DNA of 6,807 bases. Source: an uncultured Acetatifactor sp. Lineage in GTDB: Bacteria > Bacillota > Clostridia > Lachnospirales > Lachnospiraceae. The stretch is taken from assembly GCA_910584235.1 (NCBI GenBank), contig CAJTZD010000116.1, positions 1-6,807 on the forward strand, written 5' to 3'. Under the pieces are notes generated by a model. That model had not been told where the DNA came from. It saw nothing but the letters and a program-made list of their open reading frames with translations, and searched no databases. A program made the translations under genes and the position numbers. Each line of letters starts with the position of its first letter. Position 1 is the first letter of the stretch. Shown here piece by piece: positions 1-5,878 of this stretch.

Positions 1-223
1 CAGTAAATTCAAGGTCTCTGGGACTTTTTAGCCCTATTAGGTGTCAAACTCAGGACTATAACATATACAGATTCCGATTGCAATATATTTTTTTTACCAT
101 TCTTTTGTCTTCTTTCTTCTCTCTTTCCCCAGTAGAAATAGCTCAATCTGGTACAAGGCCGGCGGAATCAGGGAGGGCGGTGCGGACAAGGCGGAAGTAA
201 TAGCTGTCAAGCCCCAATAGACA
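1..223. other. Gene-free upstream region, with pyrimidine-rich tract
   Basis: I find no supportable gene here. Positions 100-130 are almost entirely C and T on the + strand, with one purine (G107), and a T run lies just before. A short open stretch around 152-220 has no start codon or ribosome binding site, so I do not call it coding. The first 60 bases may be the tail of an upstream gene or the edge of a mobile element, but nothing in them can be identified. Confidence 0.5.
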
Positions 224-252
224 TTGACGCGGATTTTTTTTTATATTAAAAT
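224..252 (+). promoter_or_regulatory. Sigma-A-type promoter of the ABC ATPase gene
   Basis: TTGACG at 224-229 matches the -35 consensus in 5 of 6 bases. TAAAAT at 247-252 matches the -10 consensus in 5 of 6. They are separated by an ideal 17-bp, T-rich spacer. Transcription would start near 259, giving a leader of about 85 nt before the ATG at 344. This is the best promoter match in the window. Confidence 0.7.
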
Positions 253-282
253 AAAGAGCGGAACAAGGAACCTATATTCATC

Positions 283-317
283 ACAATAGAATCTTCCCAA
301 AGCAGGAATTCTATTGT
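283..317. promoter_or_regulatory. Perfect inverted repeat in the leader of the ATPase gene
   Basis: ACAATAGAAT (283-292) and ATTCTATTGT (308-317) are exact reverse complements around a 15-nt centre. In RNA they would form a 10-bp hairpin. In DNA they form a 35-bp dyad downstream of the predicted transcription start. The repeat ends about 8 nt before the GAGAGG ribosome binding site (326-331). It could be a repressor operator or an RNA hairpin affecting translation. It has no U tract, so it is not a terminator. Confidence 0.55.
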
Positions 318-343
318 CTGCAGCAGAGAGGAACAAAACGACA

Positions 344-2323
344 ATGAAGACACAAACGGAATTAAGAACATTACTGCGCTCCGTGGACCGCAAGAGCTAC
401 CCGGCCTACAAATCCCTTGCGGGGGCGTGGAAATTCGACCGATATACGCTGGTCATTGATCATGTACAGGGGGATCCTTTCGCATCGCCCTCCAGCCTCC
501 ATGTGGAGATTCCCCACGGGCTGGCGAAATTCCCGGCGGCTTATTATGCTAAGGACTGCTCCCGCATCGCTCTCCAGGACTTCCTGGTGCGGCAGGTGGG
601 CAAGCAGTTCGAGCAGTACAATTTCAAGGCCAAGGGCTCGGGAAAAAGCGGCCTGCTGTCCATCAGCCGCTGCGGACAGGCAGTGCTGGAGCGCAGCGCC
701 TGCGAGATTACGGACAGCGGCCTGACGGTGCGGTTCCATGTGGGCTTTCCGGCCTTTGGGCGGACCATCAATGCCGGGGAGCTGGACAAGATCCTCTTCG
801 ACTTCCTGCCCAGGTGCGTGGAGAGCAGCCTGTTCTATGCCAGACTGGATGCAAAAAAGGCGGAGAGGGTGGTGCATCTGGCAGAGGATCAGGATGCGCT
901 GCGGCATCTCTTAAAGGAAGAGAAGCTGGTGGCGTTCGTGGCCAACGGCTCCGTGCTTCCCAGGAAAAGCGGCATATCCGACCTGCCTATGGCGGACAGC
1001 GTTCCCTTTACCTCCCCGGCTTCCATGGAGAGGACCTTTACCCTGCCCCACAGAGGGGAGATTACGGGCATGGCCATTCCCGAGGGCATTACGCTGATTG
1101 TGGGCGGCGGGTATCACGGCAAGTCCACTCTGCTGGAGGCCATCCAGATGGGAGTATACGATCATATAGAGGGAGACGGACGGGAATTTGTCATTACCGA
1201 CGACACGGCGGTTAAGCTGCGGGCCGAGGACGGCAGATCCATCCGGAATGTGGACATTTCCCTGTTCATCAATGACTTGCCGAATAAGAAAGACACCGCA
1301 AAGTTCACCACCGAGGATGCCAGCGGCTCCACCTCCCAGGCCGCGGCCGTGGTGGAGGGGATCGAGGCTGGCGCCAGGCTTTTTCTCATAGACGAGGACA
1401 CTTCCGCCACCAATTTCATGGTGCGGGACGAATTCATGCAGCAGGTCATCAGCCGGGACAAGGAGCCCATTACCCCGTTTTTGGAGCGGGCGGGGGATCT
1501 GTACGGGAAAGCCGGGATTTCCACGATTCTGGTGGCGGGAAGTTCCGGTGCGTTCTTCTATATCGCGGACAATATCCTGATGATGGACTGTTACCGCCCT
1601 GTGGACATTACGGAGCGGGTGAAAGCTCTGTGCCAGGGACATACAGCGCCCAGAGTACAGGCACCGGGCTTTGGACTGCCCGCATTTGAAAAGCGGGTGC
1701 TTCCGGCTTTCCGGAAAGCCCAGAAAGGCAGAGGGAGAGGCTGGGACGGAAAGGAGCTCCAGACCAGAAACATCGGATACGGCGCAGGCTCTGCAGAGGG
1801 CGATGCCGGCATGCAGGAGAATGGAGGAGGCAGACGTGGCAGGAACGGCGGATATGATGTGGCCGAAGAACGCAGATATGACGGAGGAGACGGACAGGCA
1901 TACGGAAACGCGAACCGAGGGGGACGCGGAGGCGGCTACGGCCCGGATGCGGGAGGCCGCGGGGCCGGAGAGGAGCATGGACGCGGAGGCCGCGGCGACC
2001 GGGGCGGCGACGGACGTCATGAGCATATGAAGACCAAATCCTACGGCCTGGAATCTTTCTCCATGGATCGGGAGGAGGTCAATGTACGCTATCTGGAGCA
2101 GCTTTTGGACTCCGAGCAGGTCAATGCCCTGGCCCACCTGCTGCGGTACGGCCTGGAGCAGGTCATGGACGGGAAGAAAACCGTGCGCCAGACCGTGGAG
2201 ACCATCTGGGACGCCTGGGAGAAGCAGAACTGGAAGCCTTTTGCCGGGTCTTTCGTGCCCTGCGGGCTGGCGAAGCCCAGGATCCAGGAACTGTATGCCT
2301 GCCTGAATCGGTTCAGGGGATAG
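344..2323 (+). CDS. ABC-class P-loop ATPase (COG3044/PF09818 type) with Gly/Arg-rich insert
   Basis: This 659-residue cytoplasmic protein has no signal peptide or membrane segment. An N-terminal domain (about 1-235) precedes an ABC ATPase core. The core has a Walker A motif GGGYHGKST (254-262), an atypical signature ASGSTSQAA (326-334), and Walker B LFLIDED (346-352) followed by TSATNFM, all typical of the predicted ABC-class ATPases of COG3044. These proteins lack transporter partners. The only well-studied relative I know is trypanosome MRB1590, an RNA-binding mitochondrial protein, so nucleic-acid binding is an inference. Residues about 460-562 form a Gly/Arg-rich low-complexity insert before the C-terminal domain (about 563-659). 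Without the insert the length is near the usual roughly 560 residues. I chose ATG 344, with GAGAGG 12 nt upstream, over an in-frame TTG at 314 because that TTG lies inside the leader inverted repeat and the family-like sequence starts at MKTQTELRTLL. The cellular role is unknown. Confidence 0.88.
   Translation: MKTQTELRTLLRSVDRKSYPAYKSLAGAWKFDRYTLVIDHVQGDPFASPSSLHVEIPHGLAKFPAAYYAKDCSRIALQDFLVRQVGKQFEQYNFKAKGSGKSGLLSISRCGQAVLERSACEITDSGLTVRFHVGFPAFGRTINAGELDKILFDFLPRCVESSLFYARLDAKKAERVVHLAEDQDALRHLLKEEKLVAFVANGSVLPRKSGISDLPMADSVPFTSPASMERTFTLPHRGEITGMAIPEGITLIVGGGYHGKSTLLEAIQMGVYDHIEGDGREFVITDDTAVKLRAEDGRSIRNVDISLFINDLPNKKDTAKFTTEDASGSTSQAAAVVEGIEAGARLFLIDEDTSATNFMVRDEFMQQVISRDKEPITPFLERAGDLYGKAGISTILVAGSSGAFFYIADNILMMDCYRPVDITERVKALCQGHTAPRVQAPGFGLPAFEKRVLPAFRKAQKGRGRGWDGKELQTRNIGYGAGSAEGDAGMQENGGGRRGRNGGYDVAEERRYDGGDGQAYGNANRGGRGGGYGPDAGGRGAGEEHGRGGRGDRGGDGRHEHMKTKSYGLESFSMDREEVNVRYLEQLLDSEQVNALAHLLRYGLEQVMDGKKTVRQTVETIWDAWEKQNWKPFAGSFVPCGLAKPRIQELYACLNRFRG
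1721..2029 (+). other. Region encoding the Gly/Arg-rich (RGG-like) insert of the ATPase
   Basis: This part of the ATPase gene encodes about 103 residues dominated by Gly, Arg, Asp, Glu and Ala. It includes the RGGRGGGYG block (525-533) and several RGG/GRG triplets up to residue 558. The DNA has short internal repeats, for example GGACGCGGAGGC at 1922-1933 and again at 1979-1990. That suggests growth by slippage or duplication. The reading frame remains open into the conserved C-terminal domain, so the gene is not broken. Confidence 0.75.
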
Positions 2324-2417
2324 CAGGGCAGAAGCGCTTGCGAAATCTGCGGAAAGCTTTGACACGCTTTAAGGCGATGAGGACGAGAACTTTCCGGAGG
2401 AGGCGCTGATTTAGGAA

Positions 2418-2440
2418 GCAGAGAACTTTTCTGCCATTCT
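2418..2440 (+). terminator. Weak hairpin, possible terminator of the ATPase gene
   Basis: GCAGAGA (2418-2424) can pair with TTTCTGC (2428-2434) around a 3-nt loop, with one G-U pair. The sequence that follows, CATTCT, is only moderately T-rich. The stem is short and lacks a real U tract, so termination here would be inefficient. It is the best candidate between genes 1 and 2, and read-through is possible. Confidence 0.25.
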
Positions 2441-2474
2441 TTCGTCTATATATATTGACGGCCGCTAAAATTTG

Positions 2475-2538
2475 CCATTGGAATGCTCTTCTTCCATTGG
2501 AATGCTTTTCTTCCATGGAATGCTTTTCTTCCATGATG
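2475..2538. repeat. 19-bp tandem repeat, three copies plus a partial fourth
   Basis: The unit CCATTGGAATGCTCTTCTT (2475-2493) is followed by a copy with one difference (2494-2512), then an 18-bp copy starting CCATGG (2513-2530), then CCATGATG (2531-2538). The array lies in the gap before the lipoprotein gene, about 95 bp upstream of its start. The unit length is not a multiple of three. No ORF with a ribosome binding site runs through it on either strand, so it is probably non-coding. Confidence 0.85.
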
Positions 2539-2569
2539 CCCCGAATCACGAGGGGCAGATATTGTGGAT

Positions 2570-2601
2570 TTGAGGCAAACTTTATTGCCGGTGAGTATAG
2601 T
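2570..2601 (+). promoter_or_regulatory. Possible promoter of the lipoprotein gene
   Basis: TATAGT (2596-2601) is a good -10 match and has a TG three bases upstream, close to an extended -10. The only nearby -35-like element is TTGAGG (2570-2575), with a spacer of 20 bp, which is longer than optimal. An alternative -35, TTGACG at 2455-2460, sits before the 19-bp repeats but has only a poor -10 partner. Transcription from 2596-2601 would give a leader of about 25 nt containing the AAAGGAG ribosome binding site. Confidence 0.3.
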
Positions 2602-2632
2602 AAGAGACGCTCGGGAAAGGAGATTCGGAAGA

Positions 2633-3796
2633 ATGAGGAAAAGACTGTTGACTTTGATAGGATGTGCGCTGGTAATGGGGGTGGCCCTTAGCGGCTGCGG
2701 AAAGACTGCGGGTAGCATTGCCGGAAATGAAGACAGGACAAAGGAAGCGCCAAACGAAGCAGGAGAAAACGGTGTAAGGGCAGGCGTTTCGGATGAGAAC
2801 GGCGCAGGCAGCGCGAAAGATGGAGAGGACGCAAAAGAGGGCGGTACGAAAGAGGGGGACAGCAAGAAACCCTCGCAGGACACTGCCGGAAGCGTCTTCA
2901 ACCCCCCGGGGAATGCGCCGGAGGCATCGGACAAAGAGGCATCCGATACCGGAAACGGAGGAAAAAACGCTCCGGCCGGCCAGGCTGCTTCAGGTACCAC
3001 GGTTACCCAAAAAGGCCCTTTCGGCGCGATTTCCCTGACGGTGCCTGCCGGATGGAAAGTTGAACTGTGCCCCATGGACAGCGACAGCCTGCTCATGGGC
3101 GACTATGGGATTTGTTTTGCGCCGGAGGATGCGGACTTCGGATTCGTGGAGGTTGCCTACCGGCAGTCTTTCGGGGTATGCGGCACCGGACTTGAAGAGG
3201 AGGAAGTGACAGTGGCCGGACATCCGGCCTGGAAAGGCACCTACGATGGTCACGAATACTGGGACTTCATCTGCTGGAAAGAGCCCGTGAAAGGCGTGGT
3301 GGCCATGACCGGTTCCGTGGAGGAATGGTGGGAGGGCAAGGAAGAGGCGGTGATGGAGATCCTGGACACTTTGGCCTTTGACCCGGACATGCGGGAGGGC
3401 GCCGCCTACATCTACAGGAATGAATCGGAAAATGACCGGATAGGCCTGTATCTTTCCCTGGAGGGCATCTCTTCTACCGGGGCCATGCTCTGCTACAATC
3501 AATATGACAAGGACGCTCTCACCGGACAGCTGCAGGACGGGGACGATTTTGCCATTGAGGTGAAAAAGGACGGCAAATGGGAGGAAGCGCCCATTGTAGT
3601 GGAGGGGGACTATGGATTCCACGATATCGCATATACGATTCCTGCGGACGACACCACAAGGCGGGAACTGAACTGGGAATGGCTCTATGGGGAGCTTGCG
3701 CCGGGAGAGTACCGGATCCGGAAGAAAGTCATGGACTTCCGGGGGACGGGAGATTACGATCAGTATGAGATCTATGCATACTTTATTTTGAACTGA
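2633..3796 (+). CDS. Surface lipoprotein with PsbP/Mog1-like and Ig-like domains
   Basis: This is a 387-residue exported lipoprotein. Basic residues RKR are followed by a hydrophobic stretch and a lipobox LSGC ending at Cys22, the predicted lipidated residue. Residues 23-125 are a hydrophilic linker rich in Gly, Glu, Lys and Ala, which would hold the folded part away from the membrane. Residues about 126-250 begin SLTVPAGWKV and end EILDTLAFDPD, a pattern resembling PsbP/Mog1-like lipoprotein domains (inference). Residues about 268-387 include LNWEWLYGELAPGEYRI (346-362) and DFRGTGDYDQYEIYAYF (368-384). This matches a bacterial Ig-like domain common in Firmicute lipoproteins, often followed by a stop as here. 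The ATG at 2633 is chosen because AAAGGAG (2616-2622) lies 10 nt upstream and a proper signal peptide starts there. An upstream in-frame ATG at 2564 would add a charged tail that spoils the signal. Ligand and function are unknown. Confidence 0.85.
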   Translation: MRKRLLTLIGCALVMGVALSGCGKTAGSIAGNEDRTKEAPNEAGENGVRAGVSDENGAGSAKDGEDAKEGGTKEGDSKKPSQDTAGSVFNPPGNAPEASDKEASDTGNGGKNAPAGQAASGTTVTQKGPFGAISLTVPAGWKVELCPMDSDSLLMGDYGICFAPEDADFGFVEVAYRQSFGVCGTGLEEEEVTVAGHPAWKGTYDGHEYWDFICWKEPVKGVVAMTGSVEEWWEGKEEAVMEILDTLAFDPDMREGAAYIYRNESENDRIGLYLSLEGISSTGAMLCYNQYDKDALTGQLQDGDDFAIEVKKDGKWEEAPIVVEGDYGFHDIAYTIPADDTTRRELNWEWLYGELAPGEYRIRKKVMDFRGTGDYDQYEIYAYFILN

Positions 3797-3912
3797 ACCT
3801 CCTGATGCATGGCGTTCGCCAATTATAATTCCAAGGCAAAAGGCCCATACCTGTGAAATTGAGAGGATTTAGCGTCTGGCGCAAATTTACATGGGAATCG
3901 AAAGGATTATGG

Positions 3913-3950
3913 AAAGGCTGTCTTCCGAGAAAGTGGAGGATGGCCTTTTT
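3913..3950 (+). terminator. Strong Rho-independent terminator after the lipoprotein gene
   Basis: The arms 3913-3926 and 3935-3948 pair over 14 positions, three of them G-U, around an 8-nt loop (3927-3934). The 3' arm runs into a T tract (3946-3950). It lies 117 nt after the stop codon of the lipoprotein gene and separates it from the esterase gene downstream. The 3797-3912 stretch contains no gene, only two small adjacent palindromes, GGCGTTCGCC (3811-3820) and AATTATAATT (3821-3830). Confidence 0.85.
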
Positions 3951-3997
3951 GCCATAAGTAGCTGCCATAGGTAGGCTGAATTAAAAGAAAAATTTAA

Positions 3998-4026
3998 TGG
4001 AAATATGGACGAGAGTGGTGTAAGAT
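3998..4026 (+). promoter_or_regulatory. Possible promoter of the esterase gene
   Basis: TGGAAA (3998-4003) and TAAGAT (4021-4026) each match the -35 and -10 consensus in 4 of 6 bases, with a 17-bp spacer. The position is sensible: after the terminator at 3913-3950 and about 45 bp before the start codon. Both elements are weak, so activator dependence is possible. Confidence 0.35.
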
Positions 4027-4071
4027 AGAAAGAAGAGACTCAATGACTCTGCGAAAGGAAGGAATACGATT

Positions 4072-4686
4072 ATGAGATATCTGTTTCAGGGCGACTCCAT
4101 CACCGACTGCGGCAGAGGGGACTACTCCAATCCTTACGCCACAGGCTGCGGGTATCCCCGTCTGCTGGAGGCGGATTTGATGGCTAAGGACGGCAACTGC
4201 GAGGTAATGAACTGCGGCATCAGCGGCAACCGGGTGGTGGATTTGCTGGCCAGATGGAAAAAAGACTGCCTGAATCTGAAGCCGGACGTGATCACGATAC
4301 TCATCGGCGTCAATGATGTATGGCATGAGTTGGGAGAGTGCAACGGGGTGGACACGCCGCTTTTCGAAGAGGTATACCGGATCTTGCTGCGGGAGACAAA
4401 GGCGGCGCTGCCGGATGCTCGTATCGTGCTGATGGGGGCTTATGTGATGCATGGTCCGGCCACGGATCCGGAGTGGGAGACCTTTAACGGGGAGGTGGGG
4501 GCCCGCAGGGAAGCGACGCGCAGGCTGGCGGAAAAATTCGGGACAGTCTATGTGGATCTGCAGCAGGTATTCGATGAGGCCCAGAAGAAATTCCCGGCTT
4601 CCCGCTGGAGCGGCGACGGCGTCCACCCTACGGCAGCAGGCCATGAAATCATTGCGAGAGCCTGGATGGAGGCTGTGGGAGTCTGA
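4072..4686 (+). CDS. SGNH/GDSL-family hydrolase (probable carbohydrate esterase)
   Basis: This 204-residue enzyme, a normal length for a single-domain SGNH hydrolase, shows all four family blocks. Block I is FQGDSITD with nucleophile Ser9. Block II is NCGISGN (47-53). Block III is GVND with Asn81. Block V is DGVHPTAAGH with Asp182 and His185 completing the catalytic set. There is no signal peptide, so it should act in the cytoplasm. SGNH enzymes of this type usually remove acetyl or other acyl groups, and the downstream xylulokinase suggests imported acylated sugars or oligosaccharides as substrate (inference). The start is supported by AAAGGAAGG ending at 4062, 9 nt before the ATG. A lipase or a lysophospholipase of the TesA type cannot be excluded. 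The gene probably begins a unit continuing into the DUF4867 and kinase genes. Confidence 0.9.
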   Translation: MRYLFQGDSITDCGRGDYSNPYATGCGYPRLLEADLMAKDGNCEVMNCGISGNRVVDLLARWKKDCLNLKPDVITILIGVNDVWHELGECNGVDTPLFEEVYRILLRETKAALPDARIVLMGAYVMHGPATDPEWETFNGEVGARREATRRLAEKFGTVYVDLQQVFDEAQKKFPASRWSGDGVHPTAAGHEIIARAWMEAVGV

Positions 4687-4708
4687 GGCAGCGGGAGTCT
4701 GCGGCAGC
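4677..4708. repeat. 16-bp tandem duplication over the esterase stop codon
   Basis: GGGAGTCTGAGGCAGC (4677-4692) is followed directly by GGGAGTCTGCGGCAGC (4693-4708), which differs at one base. The first copy contains the last codons and the TGA of the esterase gene (4684-4686). In the second copy the equivalent triplet is TGC. Confidence 0.85.
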
Positions 4709-4716
4709 AAGGCAGG

Positions 4717-4750
4717 CCGAAGACGCTTTTGCCAAAAGGCGGCGTCTTGG
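4717..4750. other. Inverted repeat in the esterase-DUF4867 gap
   Basis: AAGACGC (4720-4726) pairs exactly with GCGTCTT (4742-4748). Flanking CC and GG extend the stem across a bulged G. TTTT and AAAA inside the loop can form a further short stem. No T tract follows on the + strand, so it is unlikely to be an efficient terminator. It could be an mRNA processing or stability hairpin. Confidence 0.4.
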
Positions 4751-4834
4751 TCTGAGGAGATGGAGTTATAAGAGAGAAGAGACTGCCTTTACCGGCCGGG
4801 ATTTGGTTCCGGAGCCTGGTGGGCGGAGGCAGCA

Positions 4835-4936
4835 GGAAATGCAGAGCAGCAGGAAATGCAGGGCAGCAGAAAATGCAGAACAACAGGAAATGCAAAACAG
4901 CAGGAAATGCAGAGCGGCAGAAAATGCAGAACAGGA
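4835..4936. repeat. 17-bp tandem repeat, six copies
   Basis: Six head-to-tail units of exactly 17 bp begin at 4835, 4852, 4869, 4886, 4903 and 4920. The first is GGAAATGCAGAGCAGCA. The others differ at one to a few bases. The array ends against the AGGAGG ribosome binding site of the DUF4867 gene (4933-4938). Because 17 is not a multiple of three, three units make 51 bp, or 17 codons, and each frame reads the same peptide themes in rotated order. No forward frame has a stop inside the array. Confidence 0.95.
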
Positions 4937-4943
4937 GGTATGA
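4839..4943 (+). CDS. Possible small ORF made of two 17-residue repeats
   Basis: ATG 4839 has GGAGG (4825-4829) 9 nt upstream, a near-ideal ribosome binding site. The ORF runs through the 17-bp array and stops with TGA at 4941-4943. It encodes 34 residues: the unit MQSSRKCRAAENAEQQE followed by a near-identical unit starting MQNSRKC. The product would be charged, cysteine-containing and soluble, with no membrane segment. The stop overlaps an ATG at 4940 (ATGA), the arrangement used for translational coupling to a downstream gene. It could be a leader peptide for the DUF4867 gene. It could equally be a chance result of a stop-free repeat, since the other two frames are open too. I recognise no family. 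Confidence 0.3.
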   Translation: MQSSRKCRAAENAEQQEMQNSRKCRAAENAEQEV

Positions 4944-4951
4944 AGACAGGA

Positions 4952-5611
4952 ATGAAGATTTTAAAAGTGACAGACGAGGCATTCAGAAAATACGGCAGAG
5001 TGGTGGATAATATTGATTTCACCGATTTGGTGGAGGAACTGAAGAAGACGCCGCTTCCGGCGGACGTGGTCTATGAGCCCTCCGTGAATGCGTTGGAGGC
5101 GCTGCCCGTGATGCAGGAACTTTCCAGGGTGGCTTACGGCGAGATGCCCATTCAGATCGGCTACTGCAACGGACACAATACGAAGCTGAACGCCCTGGAG
5201 TACCACAGGGATTCCGAAATTAATGTGGCGGCAACGGACGCGGTGCTGATGCTGGGGCTGCGGGCCGACGTGGAGGCGGATTTTACTTATGACACTTCCA
5301 AGGTGGAGGCGTTTTTGGTGCCGGCGGGGACGGCAGTGGAAGTCTATGCCACCTCGCTGCACTATGCGCCCTGCCATGTATCGGAGGCGGACGGCTTCCA
5401 GGTAGCCATCGTGCTGCCTAAGGGGACAAATTATCCCTTAAAGGGAAAACATAAAAAGGTGGAGGAGACCAAGAGCGGTGCCAGTGTCTCCGATGAGGAC
5501 GCCCTGATGACTGCCGTGAATAAATGGCTCATCGGCCACGCGGAAGGCGGCCTGGACCAGGGGAGCTTCCTGGGGCTTAAGGGCAAGAACCTGTGCCTGA
5601 ACCAAGACTGA
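4952..5611 (+). CDS. DUF4867 family protein, cupin-like, possibly sugar-related
   Basis: This is a 219-residue soluble protein that I recognise as DUF4867, a family without assigned function. It shows cupin-like metal-site patterns: GHN (His75), LEYHRDSE (82-89, with Glu83, His85 and Glu89), then VPAGT (123-127) and LHYAPCH (136-142, with His137 and His142). These resemble the two histidine motifs of metal-binding cupins, a fold that includes several sugar isomerases. The neighbouring xylulokinase makes action on a pentose or related sugar plausible, but this is inference. I chose ATG 4952 because the protein then starts MKILKVTDEAF. AGGAGG (4933-4938) is 13 nt upstream. The in-frame ATG at 4940 is only 1 nt from that site but overlaps the stop of the small upstream ORF, so coupled initiation there, adding four residues, remains possible. 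A longer in-frame start at 4856 would encode repeat-derived residues and is unlikely. Confidence 0.85.
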   Translation: MKILKVTDEAFRKYGRVVDNIDFTDLVEELKKTPLPADVVYEPSVNALEALPVMQELSRVAYGEMPIQIGYCNGHNTKLNALEYHRDSEINVAATDAVLMLGLRADVEADFTYDTSKVEAFLVPAGTAVEVYATSLHYAPCHVSEADGFQVAIVLPKGTNYPLKGKHKKVEETKSGASVSDEDALMTAVNKWLIGHAEGGLDQGSFLGLKGKNLCLNQD

Positions 5612-5698
5612 GGGCAGGTATCCGGGAGATGCTTCAGCAATAGGCTTTCCGGCGGAAGAATCTGCGTCTGACCGAGGACTGAAGCCAAGATGCCGGGA
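5561..5698. repeat. Diverged tandem duplication of the 3' end of the DUF4867 gene
   Basis: The gene's last codons and following bases (5561-5627) are echoed by 5624-5698, offset by 71 bp with a few small gaps. The second copy reads AAGAATCTGCGTCTG where the gene has AAGAACCTGTGCCTG. It would translate as KNLRLTED and a stop, compared with the real C-terminus KNLCLNQD and a stop. Identity by eye is roughly two-thirds. The second copy is preceded by an in-frame TAG (5641-5643) and has no start, so it is a remnant and not a gene. Confidence 0.55.
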
Positions 5699-5865
5699 AG
5701 TAATTCCAGGCAGTCTGCGCGTTCCCGTCGGCAACTTCCAGGGAGGCAAGGGAATGGGAGGCGTTCAGTGGGCTGCTGCAGGCGGCATGACAGAAAGTAA
5801 GGCCTGGCGTTGATTCGCGTTGGCGGATACTGGAATAGGCACAAGAGTGAATTTTTATGTGATGC
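5699..5865. other. Gene-free gap before the xylulokinase gene
   Basis: Beyond the duplicated tail, I see no ORF with a ribosome binding site, no intrinsic terminator and no good promoter here. A short GC-rich hairpin around 5771-5785 has no T tract. The lack of a terminator leaves cotranscription of the DUF4867 and kinase genes possible. Confidence 0.45.
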
Positions 5866-5878
5866 AGGAGGGAATTAT

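Noticed and set aside
1..60. Possible insertion-sequence end or upstream terminator
   Set aside because: No inverted-repeat partner, transposase or solid hairpin is visible in the window, so it cannot be supported.
2328..2350. Hairpin just after the ATPase stop codon
   Set aside because: GCAGA and TCTGC flank a small CGC/GCG stem with internal loops and no T tract, too weak to call a terminator.
911..2365. Long antisense ORF (484 codons) opposite the ATPase gene
   Set aside because: It lies opposite a clearly conserved gene in GC-rich DNA, where antisense frames stay open easily. Its product shows no recognisable domain and it has no convincing ribosome binding site.
2446..3096. Antisense ORF opposite the lipoprotein N-terminal half
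   Set aside because: Its Ser/Pro/Phe-rich composition is what the complement of the Gly/Glu/Ala linker codons produces; no independent coding signal is seen.
3824..3829. Perfect TATAAT as a -10 element
   Set aside because: No acceptable -35 lies 16-18 bp upstream, and the strong terminator at 3913-3950 would stop such a transcript before the next gene.
3994..4710. Antisense ORF (238 codons) covering the SGNH hydrolase gene
   Set aside because: The + strand gene has all catalytic blocks and a good ribosome binding site. The antisense product has no recognisable motif.
4835..4936. CRISPR array
   Set aside because: The 17-bp units are directly adjacent with no unique spacers, so this is a simple tandem repeat.
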